From positions 47,281,095 through 47,345,094 of the forward strand of contig NC_084464.1 in NCBI RefSeq assembly GCF_027409185.1: 64,000 nucleotides of DNA, given 5' to 3'. The notes under the pieces are model-generated. The model did no database searches. It was not told the origin of the DNA and saw nothing but the letters and a program-made list of their open reading frames with translations. This stretch comes from Cynocephalus volans. Lineage: Eukaryota; Chordata; Mammalia; Dermoptera; Cynocephalidae. This document shows positions 10,470 through 22,674 of the stretch, piece after piece (position 1 is the stretch's first letter; each line of letters begins with the position of its first letter). The translations under genes were made by a program, and so were the position numbers.

Positions 10470-12600
10470 TGTCTCTAGGGTTGCATGGTATTCTGCTCTT
10501 GTTTCCAGTTTGGGGCTATTATGAACAATACTGCTGTGAATATTCTTGTACATATCACCTGGTGCATAGATGCATGAGTTCCTCAAGATTATATACCCTG
10601 AATTATAACTTCTGGGGCATTTGCTAGATAATGCCAAACTATTTTCCAAATGGTTGTACAATTTATACTCTCACCAGCAATGTATGCCTGTTCCCATTGT
10701 CCACATCTATGCTAGCACATGATACTGTTGGGTTTTTAATTTTAGTGTGTAGGGTGTAGAAACTCATTTTAATTCCAGTTTCTACGCCATTAATTACAAA
10801 TAACGTTGAACACCCTTATCTATTTTCCTGTATGGATTTGTAGAAGTATATATATTATAAATAAGTCCTTCATTGTGTATGTGTTGCAAATATCTTCTCT
10901 CATTCTGTGATTTGCTTTTCAATCTTTATAGCGGCTCTGAATGGACAGAATTTCTTAAATTTTACTTAATTCATCAGTCTTTTCCTTTGGGCTTTTTCCT
11001 TTGCTTTTTTTGTCTTATCTAAGAAATCTTTTTCTGCCTCAAGATCATAAAGATATTCTCCTGTATTATTCAAAACATCGTTATTGTTTTACCTTTCACA
11101 TTTAGGTTTTTAATCTACCAGGAATATATTTTTGTGTATGGTGTGAGGTGAGGGTCTAAGATGTTTTTCCATATAAGTATTCAATTGTTTCACATTATTT
11201 ATCAATAAAAAGCCTGTCTATGGGCTGGCCATTTGGCTCAGTTGGTTAGAGCACAGTGTCGATAACACACCAGGGCAAGGGTTTGGATCCCTGTGCCAGC
11301 CGGCCACCAAAAAAATAAAATAAAAATAAAAAGCCTATCTCTGTAGTGACATATCCGTTATAAATCATGTGATTCACAATACATGTGACTTTCTTTTCTG
11401 TTCCATCAGCCTGTCTATCTCTGCAGTAGCACACTGTCTTAATTACTTTTTTAGTAGTTAGTTTAGTAATAGCTTTGCTAATTAGTTTAGTAATCTCCAA
11501 TTTTATTGCAAAATATAACATACATATACAAAATGCACTAAAATAGATGTTGAGCTTAATAAATATTTACAAAACACTCACTCACTTGACCACCACCCAG
11601 GTCTTTGATCACAACTCCCCCCGCTCCCCAAGGAGCTATTCACTATTTTGACTTTTGTGATAATACTTTATTTGCTTTTCTTTACAGTTTCACCACTAGT
11701 GTACATATCCCTAAACAATATAGTTTAGTTTGGCCCACTTTTGAATTTTATATTAATGGAGTTACACTGTTCACAACGTTATTTCTGTTTCTTTTGCTCA
11801 ATATTATGTATATAAAGGTCACATGTTGTAATGAGTTGCTTTAGATTTTTCATTTTCACTCTGTGTAGTATTCTAGTATAAAAATATATAAATGTTTACT
11901 TACTCATCCTGCTTTTGATGGGCATTATCTAACTTTATGTTTAATCTTGATAGCTGGAGGAACAAGTCCTCCCATGTTTTTGTTCTTCAAAAAAATTTGT
12001 CTACTCTTGGCTTTTTGCACTTAGAATCTGCTTATAACATTCCATTAAAAAACTCTGTTGGGATTTACATTGGGATGGTAATGAATCTATAAATTATGTT
12101 TTAAAAGAATTGGGATCTTTAAATATTGAGGCTTCTAATCCATGAATATGCTATATTTCCATTTATTCAGGTCCTCTTTAGTATTATTCAATAAAAGTGC
12201 GTGATTTCTCTAAAAAGGTCTTCACATCTTAGTTTCTTTCTAAGTTATTTCATATTTATTATGCTTTGGTAAAATGGTATCTTTAAAAAAATTCACTTTC
12301 TGTTTTGTGCAGGTATATAGAAATATAATTGGTTTTAATATACTCATTTTGTATCTAATAACCTTGATAAAATCTTATTAATTCTATTAATTTATCTGTA
12401 TATTCTTCTGAATTCTTTGCATTAAAAATCACCATCTGTGAATAAAGAAGCTTTATCTATCCCTTCATAGTCCTTATATTTTATATTTCTTTTTCTTGCT
12501 TTAATACACTTCTTATGAACTCTAGTATAATGTTGAATAGCCCCGATTTACTCTCATTAAGCAACATGTAGCATGAAGGGAAAATCTTTTGGAATTTATG
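10470..12600 (-). mobile_element. Antisense LINE-1 block (L1M type, composite)
   Basis: The plus strand shows reverse-complement L1 ORF2 text such as TGTACAATTTATACTCTCACC and, after 11940, ATCTGCTTATAACATTCC-type ORF2 text. A t-SINE interrupts it at 11222, and a second old L1-like 3' segment (about 11490-11940) intervenes. All frames are broken. Confidence 0.75.
11222..11325 (+). mobile_element. t-SINE monomer inside L1
   Basis: Begins GGGCTGGCCATTTGGCTCAG and ends GCCAGCCGGCCACC plus an A/T-rich tail. It is flanked by AATAAAAAGCCTGTCT and AATAAAAAGCCTATCT, a target-site duplication with one mismatch, so it is younger than the L1 it interrupts. Confidence 0.92.
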
Positions 12601-12741
12601 CTTTTAAATAATAATACAGGGAAGGTAAGAGAATTACTAGACGAACAGTCTGAGAACTAAATTGTCTCATCTCAGTTAAACTTAAGCTGTAGTAAAACAG
12701 AGATAAATAAAATTTCCAAACTTTCTGAAACCTTTACATTT

Positions 12742-13085
12742 TTAAAAACTTTGAATTTTAGACTTACAGAAAAGACACAAAAGCAACACAGAGAATTTTC
12801 ATCCCTTGTGTTAACATTTTATGTAATGGTCCCTTAATGTTAATATTTTATGTCATTATAGTATAATTATCAGAACCAGGAAATTAAACTGGAACTTAAT
12901 TAAAGACTTTATCTGAATCTCACCAGATTTTCTACTCATGTCCTTTTTCGTTTGTTCTAGGATTCTATCCAGAGTCCCATGTTTCATTTAGTTATTTCTC
13001 CTTAGTCTTGCAATCTGTAACAGTTCCTCCGTCTTTACTTGTCTTTCATGACTGACACTTTCAAAGAGTATTAATGGATTAATTA
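12742..13085 (-). repeat. Ancient L1M-type fragment
   Basis: Matches the remembered old L1 pattern 'gacttacagaaaagacacaa ... tctcaccagattttctact ... tccttagtcttgcaatctgt'. No coding capacity remains; the strand is uncertain. Confidence 0.5.
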
Positions 13086-13339
13086 TTTTGTGAAGTGCCC
13101 CTCAGTTTGGGTTTGTCTTATATTTTCTCATGATTGTACTAAAGTTATACATTTTTGGCACGATTACCAGAGAAATGATGTTGTGTTCTTAGTGCATCAT
13201 ATCACAGGATTCATGATGTCCACATGTTTTACTACTGATGATGCTGACACTAATCACTTGTTTAAGGTGTTTTCTCCCAGGCTTTCTACTGTAAAGTAGT
13301 GAAGTAGTTAACAGATATCTTGAAGGAGATACTTTGAAA

Positions 13340-13815
13340 ATATGCAAGTCATTTGTGACAGTCCAAAACCGAAAACATAATGTCCATCAACAAGTAGATG
13401 GAAAAACAAATAGTGGTATATCCATATACCAGAATATTATTCAGCAATAAAAAGAAACAAACTTATTGATACGTACAACAATTTCCATGAATCTCAAAGG
13501 CATAATGCTAAGTGAAAAAAGCCAGCCTTCAGAAGTTATCTACTGTGTGATTCCATTTATATGATGTTCTCAAAAATACAGAACTATGGCAATGGAGAAA
13601 ACAGATCAATGGTTATCAGAGATTATAGGTCAGGGGAGGATGTGACTAAAAAGGGATGGTACAAGAGAATTTTGGGATGATAGAACTGCTCTGTATCCAG
13701 ATTTTGGTGGTGGTTACCCAAATCTATGCATGTGTTAAAATTCATAGAACTGTACCCCAAAAGGAAAAAAAGTCAATTTTACTGTATGATAATTTATAAA
13801 TAAATAAACAAAAAT
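13340..13815 (+). mobile_element. LINE-1 3' end (sense)
   Basis: Contains L1 ORF2 C-terminal text (ATATACCAGAATATTATTCA, then GTGATTCCATTTATATGATG) and a 3' UTR ending in an A-rich tail (TAAATAAATAAAC). Confidence 0.85.
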
Positions 13816-14785
13816 TTAAAAAGTCATCCCTTTTTCTCAATTAACAGCCCTGTGCCAGAGCTGGATTTCAGCCACCAGTTGCCCCTTCGGTTGACGTTTC
13901 TTTGTGCTATGCACAACCTGCACTATCACAAACCTCAACCCTGCCCTGTGGGCTCCAGACCAATAGAGAAATGAAGGTGTTTAATGGCTCTCTGGGAAAC
14001 TGTGAACTACTATGAGTAAAGCATTCATAAAACTCTCTTTCTCTGTGGACAAATTTGATCTTGGATTAACTTTCTCACTCTGTTTCCCTGGAAACCTGAT
14101 AAGGGCAGAGTGTCAGCTGCGTTACCAGGCAGAATTGTTTATGGTAAAAATGAGCCTGATTGGTATACTCCATCTGGTGCAAGAGGACTGTGAATGAAAG
14201 ATAAATATCCAGTGGAAAGCCCTAGCTTTGGGCTTCTCTGAGCATAGTGACTCTTGTAACTGGGCATGTTCCTTGTGGGACGCTGGAAGCAATTCTTATG
14301 GGACTGTTACAATAGGTGTTGGTTCCTATTTGGGAAATGAGATTTCTAAAACAGACAGCTCACGCCCCTATCTGTGTGATCTTGTTGTCTTACATCTGAA
14401 CTGCCACTTGAAAGACCAAAGAGTCAGCACTGGATTGCTGTGTCACCTGCTGGAGAGAGGCTGGCATGCTGTGTCTAAGTAAAACCAATGCCGAGTAAGA
14501 TCTATTATCGTCATAAATATGAAATGACTAGTTAAGCAAAAAAAAATGACCAAGAGTGGGTGTTGCAAATATTCTGGAAAGTATTCAGGGGTATAAACTT
14601 AACTAAGTCTTTTGGAACCACCTTGGAGGAGTTAGAAATCTGGCAGGTAAGGGAACAAATGGTAATGATGTGAATGAAATTCACATTTTTTTCTGTTCAT
14701 CTAGCACAAGTAATTGTTTACCCTGGGCAAGTGGACAAGGTCTGATATACCGTCTTTGGATGAAGAGGCTTCATATCTTCCTTAC

Positions 14786-14925
14786 CTTGGGGAACTTGCA
14801 CAAGGCCAACACTTACACCAGCAAGTAAGTCTCCAAGAAGCCAATCCTTGAATCGATACATACATATCCATTTTAGGAAGGGAAAGATTGTGAGCATGCA
14901 TTTTAGGAATTTGTGCCATGAGCAT
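14786..14925 (-). CDS. SLC26A8: SLC26A8 coding exon 3, residues 62-108
   Basis: This 140-nt exon lies between a pyrimidine-rich CTCACAG acceptor and a GTAAGG donor. It completes the Arg62 codon and reads CSWHKFLKCML, then FPFLKWICMYRFKDW, then GDLLAGVSVGLVQVPQ, ending with one base of a Gly codon. The last segment is the conserved SLC26 entry to TM1 (family pattern: DxxAGxxVGLxxxPQG). Phase is continuous with the exons on both sides (2, then 1), and there is no in-frame stop. It is separated from exon 2 by 5.07 kb and from exon 4 by 6.12 kb of repeat-rich intron. Confidence 0.96.
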
Positions 14926-15030
14926 CTGTGAGGGAGAAAAGCAGAGACTTGGTTAGGTTCTCCAAAGAAAAATACCCACATGGCCAAGAAAAGTCACAGT
15001 GCACAATCCTTCTTTCCATATAGCATAGTT

Positions 15031-15240
15031 TCTTGTCAGCACTATTGACATTTTGACATATTGGACCGGATAATTCTTTGTTGTGGGGCTGTCCTGTGCA
15101 CTGTAGGATGTTTAGCAGCATACCTGGTCTCTACCCACTAGATGTCAGTAGCAACTCCTCCCGCGGTTGTGACAACCCAAAATATCTCCAGACATTGCCA
15201 AAAGTTCCCTGGGGGATGAAATCACTGAGAACCAGTGCTG
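15031..15240 (+). mobile_element. MER5A-like hAT element
   Basis: Contains the diagnostic order CACTATTGACATTTTG, GATAATTCTTTGTTGTGGGG, TAGGATGTTTAGCAGCAT and CCAGACATTGCCAAA, ending TGAGAACCAGTG. Non-autonomous and old. Confidence 0.85.
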
Positions 15241-15594
15241 TGTATACGGCAAGAACTAAGTCTTGTATGTCCAGCATACAATCAGTTCTGTGTTTGTATA
15301 GGATGTTTGGAAAGAATAAACCTACCAATTTTCCAGTAGAAAAAATGGACTGTTTATTGCTTTCTCTTGATAAGGAAAGTTTTTTTTGAAATGTGATATT
15401 GATAGGTGGAGAGGGCAGAAAATACATTCACATCATTCCCATATAATAGAATTTTTACCAAGCATTAACTCTGTCTGGCATTGGCCTGTGATGTGTAGAA
15501 ATGCACAGAAAATATAGAATATGGAATCCTGTGCTTAAGGAGTTAGCCATGTAAATAAAAGCCTTATTTATGAAATAAGGCTTTAGTATCCTTT

Positions 15595-15745
15595 AACCCA
15601 GTGGATTACTTTTGCTCCCCAGGGGATATTTGGCAGTGTCTGGAGACATTTTTGATTCTCACAGCTGGCATCTAGTGGGTAGAATCCTACAATGCACAGG
15701 TCATCTCTCCGCAAAAAAGAATTTTCTGGTCCAAAATGTGAATGA
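15595..15745 (-). mobile_element. MER5A-like hAT fragment
   Basis: Reverse complement of the same family: GGCAGTGTCTGGAGACATTT, then CTGGCATCTAGTGGGTAGAA, then CCAAAATGTGAATGATGC. More diverged than the copy at 15031 and in the opposite orientation. Confidence 0.8.
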
Positions 15746-16330
15746 TGCTGAGATTGCGAAAACGTGCTTTAACTATTAGATCATCTAAAACAACAGAATC
15801 ACCATCAAGCAATCAGTAATTTTGTTTCAAATTGCTTTTTGCTATTTACGTTTTAGCTTGAGCTGAAAGCAGAGTACAAAGGTTTTTCATGCATGAGCTA
15901 TGCTAGATAATTGGGATTTGACTGTAACTATATAACTTTAGTGTTTGCAGGGTTAAAATGTGTTTGCTCAGAAAAGAAGTAATTTTACACATGTTTGACT
16001 TTCACAACCATGAGAATTAGTATCCCTAAGGTAATTAAGGACAAATAAGTGCAAGTGACTTTGCCAAGGTTATAGGAGTAAATGTGAACAGAGCTTGGGC
16101 TAGAAACCAGGTATTCTGATTCCTAGTTCAGTGTTCTATCGACTCTACTACCTTCGCAGTTTCTATTGATAGCTGTAAAACTCTGCTCAGGGGCCAGGAA
16201 CAAGACCATTGGTTTGGAAGGAATATCACATTGCTATTCTCATGAGAATCCCTGGGTGTGAGCCAGGTGCACAAAGTGTGTTTTCTCTAATTATGGTCTC
16301 AAGTGGGGGAGGGTAGAGCGTGGCACTGAG

Positions 16331-16416
16331 ATGTGGTCCCCAAATGCCCTCTTTGACACATACCACCTGACCCACCCTGGAGCAGAGAGTGGTGACATAG
16401 AACTGGGGAAGGACAT
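16331..16416. repeat. Local duplicated block, copy A
   Basis: Starts ATGTGGTCCCCAAATGCC and ends GGGGAAGGACAT; about 85% alike to 17233-17326 by eye. Flanks are unrelated to those of the other copy. Family unknown. Confidence 0.8.
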
Positions 16417-16794
16417 TTGTTCCTTCACCTAGTCCAGGTCTCCTCTCCTCTCCATGTGCCTCTTGGAGTTATCAAAGCTCTTTGGCATGCTGAAAAATAA
16501 AATGGAAATGGAGTGATAAGGATCTAAGAGTGAAAGGAATCAAGGAGGCAGTTAGAGGAATGGAAATTGAAGCTGATGGGGAACAGTAGAAGCATTTAGA
16601 CATGAATCTAGATTTTAGTGAAGGTGTCTTAAAAGTGATGAACATGAGTTGATGTGAAAGCACAGGGGAGATTTTGACCAGAAAGGGAGTATTGGCAGTT
16701 GCTAAGAGGAAGAAAACGAGGAAAGAGATACGAGGTTTTCTGCATAAAGAAAGAGATGGATTTAAGATTATTTATTTACTGAAAATAACCCCAC

Positions 16795-17020
16795 TTATTT
16801 CATGCCATTTCCTAGATGCTTTACAAATACTCTACCTCACAATCACTTTATGAGGTAGGTGATATTATCATGCCCATTTTACAGATGAGGAAATTGAGGC
16901 ACAGTAGGGTTGGACAACTTACCTAAGGTCACACAGCTGGGAAGCAGCAGAACTGGGATTCAAAACTAGGCAGCCTGCCTTCAGAATCATGCTGTTAACC
17001 TCTGCAATGTGCTACCTTTC
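16795..17020 (+). repeat. MIR element, well preserved
   Basis: Shows nearly the whole MIR core: TTATCATGCCCATTTTACAG, ATGAGGAAATTGAGGCACAG, AAGGTCACACAGCTGGGAAG and GGGATTCAAAACTAGG. Confidence 0.85.
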
Positions 17021-17232
17021 TGGTTAAAATTCAGAAGTGGAGAGCACTGTTGTAGAAGTAGGGAATAAGAACGGCTATAAAAGCCCACGGCAGGCAGAAT
17101 GTGTCAGATATAAGTGTCTAGAAGGTAAGGCTAGGGCAGGTGGAGGGCAGTTAGGTTGAAATTTCCTTGGTAATACTTACTTACAATGAGGGTGAAGTTA
17201 GAAAAGGACTGTCATTTGTAGAGACAAAGCAA

Positions 17233-17326
17233 ATGTGGTCCCCAAATGCCCTCTTTGGCACATATCACCTGACTTATCCTGGAGCAGAGGAAATGAGAGT
17301 GGTGACATAGGACGGGGGAGGGACAT
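17233..17326. repeat. Local duplicated block, copy B
   Basis: Second copy of the block at 16331-16416, same orientation and about 900 bp away, with an 8-base extra segment (GAAATGAG) after GGAGCAGAG. Confidence 0.8.
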
Positions 17327-17786
17327 CCAAGACCATAACTTGCAAAAGGCAAGATATGGACAAAGGAGAATACCTCAGGGAGGGGAAGGTCTGGAACAGG
17401 GCTGTGTGGAGGCCTTCCTTACTTGTCCCCAGCACATGCCCACTGTGGGTGATAAACCAGGGAATGAGAGGAACTAATAAATCCAGAGCGTAAGTGAGGA
17501 CAACTTGAGTAATTAGGGTTAGTATCACTATGTAGGTCACAAAGGGTTCTTACACTGAGGTTTATGGACCCCACCAAGGAGTCTGTAGATAGAATTCGGG
17601 GGTGCATGTGAACTTACATAGAAAAACTTATACCTTTATTTTTACTAGCCTCTAACTAATATTTAGCATTGCCTTCTGTGAATGTTGACAACAAGCCATA
17701 GTAGTACCAGCAGAATTTGACTTTGTCCCCAGTGGAAATTACAAATATTTTCATGTTACATTGCAATTGCTACAAATACCTTGAAA

Positions 17787-17873
17787 TACAAGGGGTCTTC
17801 AAAAAGGTCATGGAAAGATTCATATTTGTCTTTTAATTCTATTTTTCCAGTAACTTTTTGAAGTACCCTCGTA
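17787..17873. mobile_element. Mariner-like palindromic MITE, copy 2
   Basis: TA...TA bounded; left arm GGGGTCTTCAAAAAGGTCAT, right arm CTTTTTGAAGTACCCTCG, with the core in the opposite orientation to copies 1, 3 and 4. Confidence 0.85.
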
Positions 17874-18023
17874 TTATTTAACATTCATCAGTACTTTGAA
17901 ATTATGGTAGCTGTTAGACTACATTATCAAATAACATAATTTTGGGATTTTTCATACTTTGATAACTATATTTCAGTATAATTGATTTTCTTTATAGTCC
18001 TATTTATTTTATGTATTAAAAAA

Positions 18024-19472
18024 TTATTCTGGCCAAGAACATTCAGCAGGGAAAGAACAGTTTCTTCAATAAATTATGCTGGGAAAATGGAATATCCACA
18101 TGCAAAATAATAAAGTCGTGCCCTTATCTTACACTGTATACAAAATTAATTCAAAATGAATCAAAGACCTATATTTGAGAGCTAAAACTATAAAATTTTT
18201 AGAAGAAAATGTCTCTATGAATTTGAGAATAGTTTCTTACATACGACACCAAAAACCTAGGCAACAAAAGAAAACATAGATAATTTGGATTTCATCAAAA
18301 TTAAAAACTTTTGTGCATCAAAGGACACTATCAACAGAGTGAAAAGACAACCTACAGAATGAAAGAAACTATTTACAAATTACATATCTGATAAGAGTTT
18401 AATATCCAAAATATATAAAGAACTGCTACACCTCAAAAACAAAAAGACAAACAAACTAATTTTACTGACTTTTTTTTGTGTGTGTGACTGGCCGGTACAG
18501 AGATTTGTACCCTTGACCTTGGTACTATAAGGCAGTGCTCTAACCAACTGAGCCAACAGACCAGCCCTAAACAGTCTAAGTTTAAAAAGAGCAAAGGAAA
18601 TGAATAGACATTTCCCCAAAGAAGATATACAAATGACCAATAAGCACATGAAAAAATGCTCATCATCTTTAGTTGTTAAGGAGAATACAAAACAAAAACA
18701 AAAAACCACAATGAGATGCCATTATGAAATGTTACTAGGATGGCTATAATAATAAAAAAATAAAAAGGAAAATAACAAATGTAGGAGAGGATGCAGAGAA
18801 ATTGGAATCCTTGTGCATTGCCAGTGGGAATGTACAGTGGTGCAGCCACTGTAGAAAACAGTTTGGCAACTCCTCAGAACGTTAAAATAGAATTGCCATA
18901 TGATCCAACAATTTCACTCCCAAGTATATACCTAAAAGAATTGAAAATAGGGATTCAAACAGATCTCCTACACCAATGTTCATAGCAGCCTTATTCACAA
19001 TAGCCAAAAGATGGAAACAACCCAATTGTCCATTAACAAATGAATGGATAAACAAAATATGACATATAAATACAATGGAATATTATTTAGCCATAAAATG
19101 AAATAAAGTACTGATACATGCTACAACATGTATGAACTTTGAAAACCTGATGCTAAGAGGGATAAGCCAGACACAAAAACACAAACATCGTGTGATTCCA
19201 CTTAAATGAAATAACTAGAACAGTCAAATTCATAGAGACAGAAAGTAGAAGAAAGGTTACCAGGGTCTAGGGGGAGGAATAAATGGGGAGTTATTGCTTA
19301 ATGAGTACAGAGTTTCTGTTTGAGATGGTGAAAAAGTTTTGGAAATAATGGTGATGATTGCATAACATCCTGAATGTCAACAATGCCACTGACTTGTATA
19401 CTTAAAAATGGTCAAAATAATCAATTTTATGTTATACATATTTTACCACAATAAAAAACAGTAAAAAAAAAA
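18024..19472 (+). mobile_element. LINE-1 3' portion (sense), interrupted by a t-SINE
   Basis: Continuous L1 ORF2 C-terminal text and 3' UTR, e.g. CAAAGACCTATATTTGAGAG, TTCATAGCAGCCTTATTCAC and TACAATGGAATATTATTTAG, ending in an A-rich tail. Frames are broken by many indels. The t-SINE at 18470-18568 splits it. Confidence 0.88.
18470..18568 (-). mobile_element. t-SINE monomer inside L1
   Basis: Minus-strand sequence begins AGGGCTGGTCTGTTGGCTCAG and ends in GGCCAGTCACACACA plus poly(A). It sits inside the L1 ORF2-like sequence, so it postdates that L1. Confidence 0.88.
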
Positions 19473-19994
19473 TTATTCTGAAAAGAGGAGCACTAGCTTC
19501 ACCAGAGTGCTAAAAGGTTCATAGTACAAAAACAGGTTAAGGACCTGAATCGTAGGACCTAGCTAGTCACAGTGAATCAGAGGTGATGGTGGTGGGTTCT
19601 ACGCTGATGAGATTGAGTACTGTGTGGGCACCGTTGGATAGAAGGATAGAAGGATCCCATTCTGCTACCATTAATTAGTCAACCATGGCTGCCTAATTTT
19701 TTGCCAGGAGACTGGTAAGGGTGGTTAATTGAACTACCATTACCATATCTATTAAATATCAATTATAGATACTGTGGGGACACCCAAGGTCTGTATGCCC
19801 AAGAAGTTTACTTACAATCAAGAAGGTACTACAAGACAAATCATAAAAAGCAACTGGAGAAAAATTACACAATGAACTGCAGGGTTCTGGTAACAGGAAT
19901 TCAGAGAAGGAAGACAGGAGCGGGCACCAAAGGAGTCAGGTTATGTTTTGGCCCTGCCTGGCTTGGCAGCAGCCGAATGATTGGACACACGCAC

Positions 19995-20181
19995 CGGCAC
20001 TGGACATGATGTCTGAAAGTCGTGATGTTGATGTCCGTGTTCCCAGAGGAAGCAGCCTTCCTTCTGTGTTCCTGTTGAAAGATCTCCTCATTGTACACTT
20101 CTCGCTTAACTTCATACGTGAAAGAGTTTTGCCTGTATTTAGAGTTGAAACTCTGGGCACTCCTCTCTAGTTGCATCATTT
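19995..20181 (-). CDS. SLC26A8: SLC26A8 coding exon 2 (start codon exon), residues 1-61
   Basis: SLC26A8 (TAT1) is a SulP/SLC26 anion transporter of male germ cells; from family knowledge it sits at the sperm annulus, works with CFTR and binds RACGAP1. This exon starts after a CAG acceptor, and the ATG follows two bases later (20179-20177). It encodes the cytoplasmic N-terminus: MMQLERSA at the start, then KREVYNEE and FRHHVQC, matching my memory of the human N-terminus. The CDS part is 185 nt, 61 codons plus two bases (CG) that complete an Arg codon with exon 3. The donor is GTGCGT, weaker than consensus. Human has Ala at residue 2 where this copy has a second Met, so either ATG could initiate. 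Exon numbering assumes one upstream non-coding exon. Confidence 0.96.
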
Positions 20182-20269
20182 CTGGATGAGTAGAAAGAGA
20201 TCAAATAAAAAACAATTAAAAAAAATCTAGACCCTCAGCACATTTTAAAGGAAATAAAATTTCCAAATA

Positions 20270-20460
20270 ATGATATTTTACATTTGCATAGCATGTTTCA
20301 GTTTTGCAAAACTCTTTCTCAATGTTATACAATTTTATGTGTTTTATTTTCATCATCTAAATTGAGAAAATAAAGCCAAGATGTTTATCCTGGCTGTTTA
20401 ATAATAATTAGAATCAGGACTAGAACCCAGATGTACTGCTAGGAAGCCCAGTTTTCTTTA
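20270..20460 (+). repeat. MIR fragment
   Basis: Diverged MIR: CATTTGCATAGCATGTTTCA at the left and AATCAGGACTAGAACCCAG at the right. Confidence 0.6.
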
Positions 20461-20589
20461 TATTCAATTGTGTTGTTATGTTGCAGGAAAATGATTAAGC
20501 GGTAAAAATAATTATTAGTCTCTAATTTTTACTAAAAATGCTAAGGATTAAGTGCTCAATACAGTGTCTTCTAACTCATTCGCTATCTA

Positions 20590-20810
20590 AAATAGCATCC
20601 ATCATTATTCTTTTACTCTTTACTTTTCTTCACAGCACTTGCCAGCACCTGATTCAATATTTGTCTAATTGTCCATTGTCTGTTTCCCCCATAAAATGTA
20701 AGACCACGAGACAAGACTTGGAATATTCATGGTTGCATCCCCAAGGCCTAGAATAGTTAGTGCCTTACCTTTAACAGGCCCTCAACAAATATTTCTTTCA
20801 TGACTGTCAG
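20590..20810 (+). repeat. LINE-2 3' end
   Basis: L2-type tail: CAGCACTTGCCAGCACCTGA, CCATAAAATGTAAGACCACG and CAGGCCCTCAACAAATATTT. Confidence 0.65.
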
Positions 20811-21284
20811 GTATCCAGTCAGAGGCATCATGGTATATGGCAGAAAAAAAAAGGGGTTCTAGCTCTGGCTTATTTTCTCACTAGCTGTATCATTGGGCGC
20901 AAGTTTCTTATAAACTGAATTTCACTTTCCTTCACCATAAAATGACATGGTTGGACAGTATGATCTCTAAAAGTAACTTAAGATTTAAAAATCTATATTG
21001 TCTTACTCTTTTAAAAGAATGAGAAGGTAGACTTAAAGAGGATGGATAGGGATCCATCTCTGGGAGAAAGTATAACCATTCTTAATCATCTGTTTTGCTG
21101 AATAATAAAAAAGGCATAAACTCTAAAATTCTTCCATATGAATGCAGAAAAGTATATACTTATCACATAGCTATAAAATGTATTGGTAAACACACAAATT
21201 ATGTAGATGACACAATAGTTCTTTAATGGGTGAAGCTGCAAACAAGTTTAATGTGTCAACAATTTTGTTTTTTTTTCCCAGAAT

Positions 21285-21470
21285 GATTACATATCATCAT
21301 CATCACCATCACCAACATTTGTCAAGCACTTAGTATATGCCACGCATTGCACTAGATTTTTTTCATGAGTTATTTCATTAAATTCCCACAACAATCCTAG
21401 TTCTACTACTTCCCCCATTTTACAGGTAATAAAACTGAGGTTTTAGAAAAGTTAGGTAATTAGGCCATAG
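21285..21470 (+). repeat. MIR fragment
   Basis: Carries CAAGCACTTAGTATATGCCA and CCCATTTTACAGGTAATAAA in MIR order, next to an imperfect (ATC)n run at 21293-21315. Confidence 0.65.
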
Positions 21471-22674
21471 TTATATATTATATATTTACCCTCAAAGCAT
21501 TGGGTAGCAGTAACATGCTGTATAACACCCATGAACCAAAGATCACAAATTTATTAAAGCAGTGAGAAGGTGGTTGGGGAATACAGAAGTTTTGTATACA
21601 TATAGATTTTATTTTATATTGTATTTTACAATATATCATTTAAGAGAATTAGTACCTCACATCTTTTACAAGAAAAAGGTAGAACTGTATATTAAAAGGT
21701 TAAGTAATACTTTGCCCTCCTTCTTTCCCCTACCCATAGGATTATTAACCCAATCTTTCTTACTTTCCTCATGTAATCTTACAATAAACTTCCCTTACTA
21801 GAGTACATTTGTTCCTGGCAATCTAAAACCTGCTAATTATATTGAGATTATAAAAATTACTATCCTAGGTAAGACTAAGAATCTAGAATTCAGCATTTTG
21901 TCCTGAAAGTGGCAGGGTTGGTGTGAAACAGGAAACGTCTAAACATCAAGAAATGACAGGGACAGCGGGAACTGGCAAAGGTGGCAGCAGCTGCTTATCT
22001 CCCGCATTTGCTGCTATGGGTCAACGTGGGGCCCAGTGTGGCCAGATCTGGTCTTTTCCAGGAGAAGCCATAATTCCAGATTTTTATATGGAATCTTCTG
22101 ACTTTTAAATGTTGACAGTCACTTTACATATTTTAAAAAACACAGTACACATCTAACAAAACACCTCTCCAGGCTGGATTTGGTATGACTAACTATATCA
22201 AGAGACTTGTTGAAGACACAAAAATATCCTCATCTCCTCTCATTAAAAATTATAGTTTATCTACCAAGAATTTCTCAAACTCTCTTTTGAAGCTCAAGTA
22301 TTTATATTTTCTGTTATTGTACCCTTTGGAGGTATTATATCCCATTAGTTCACTATGGAAAGTAGTATTTTATTTCATTGTCTTCAGTTTACGTTGTTTA
22401 TATTTAAGAGGTGGCCTCCATCTACTAGACTCAGATTTGGTGAATTCGTCTGCTTTTATTTTCACAGTTTTACGAATTTCTATCATACCCACTCTTGGCC
22501 TTCATTTGTTTCAGACTGAAGAATGCTACTTTGACTGTGATCAATTAATTCAGTGTTCCACACACATTTGTTGAAGGCTAGGAGCTCTAGAGATACAAAA
22601 GAACAAAGCCTGTACAATTCAGTAGAGTAAGTACCAAAATACAGTGTGTAAAAGTTTAGAGGTGGGAAAGACAG

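Larger units (their letters stand above)
8665..14785 (-). other. SLC26A8: SLC26A8 intron 3
   Basis: 6,121-bp intron filled mostly with old repeats: L1M-like pieces (9285-9555, 12742-13085), an MLT1-type LTR (9570-10140), a long antisense L1 block with a t-SINE inserted (10470-12600), and a sense L1 3' end (13340-13815). Nothing recognised in 8700-9280 or 13830-14780. Confidence 0.8.
14926..19994 (-). other. SLC26A8: SLC26A8 intron 2
   Basis: 5,069-bp intron with two MER5A-like hAT pieces in opposite orientation, a MIR, a duplicated 86/94-bp block, a MITE, and a sense L1 carrying a t-SINE. Nothing recognised in 15250-15590, 17880-18020 and 19480-19990. Confidence 0.85.

Noticed and set aside
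11222..11325. tRNA-Ile gene
   Set aside because: Body resembles tRNA-Ile, but stems are mismatched and it ends in CCACC plus an A-rich tail within a target-site duplication, so it is a SINE. The same applies to the other copies.
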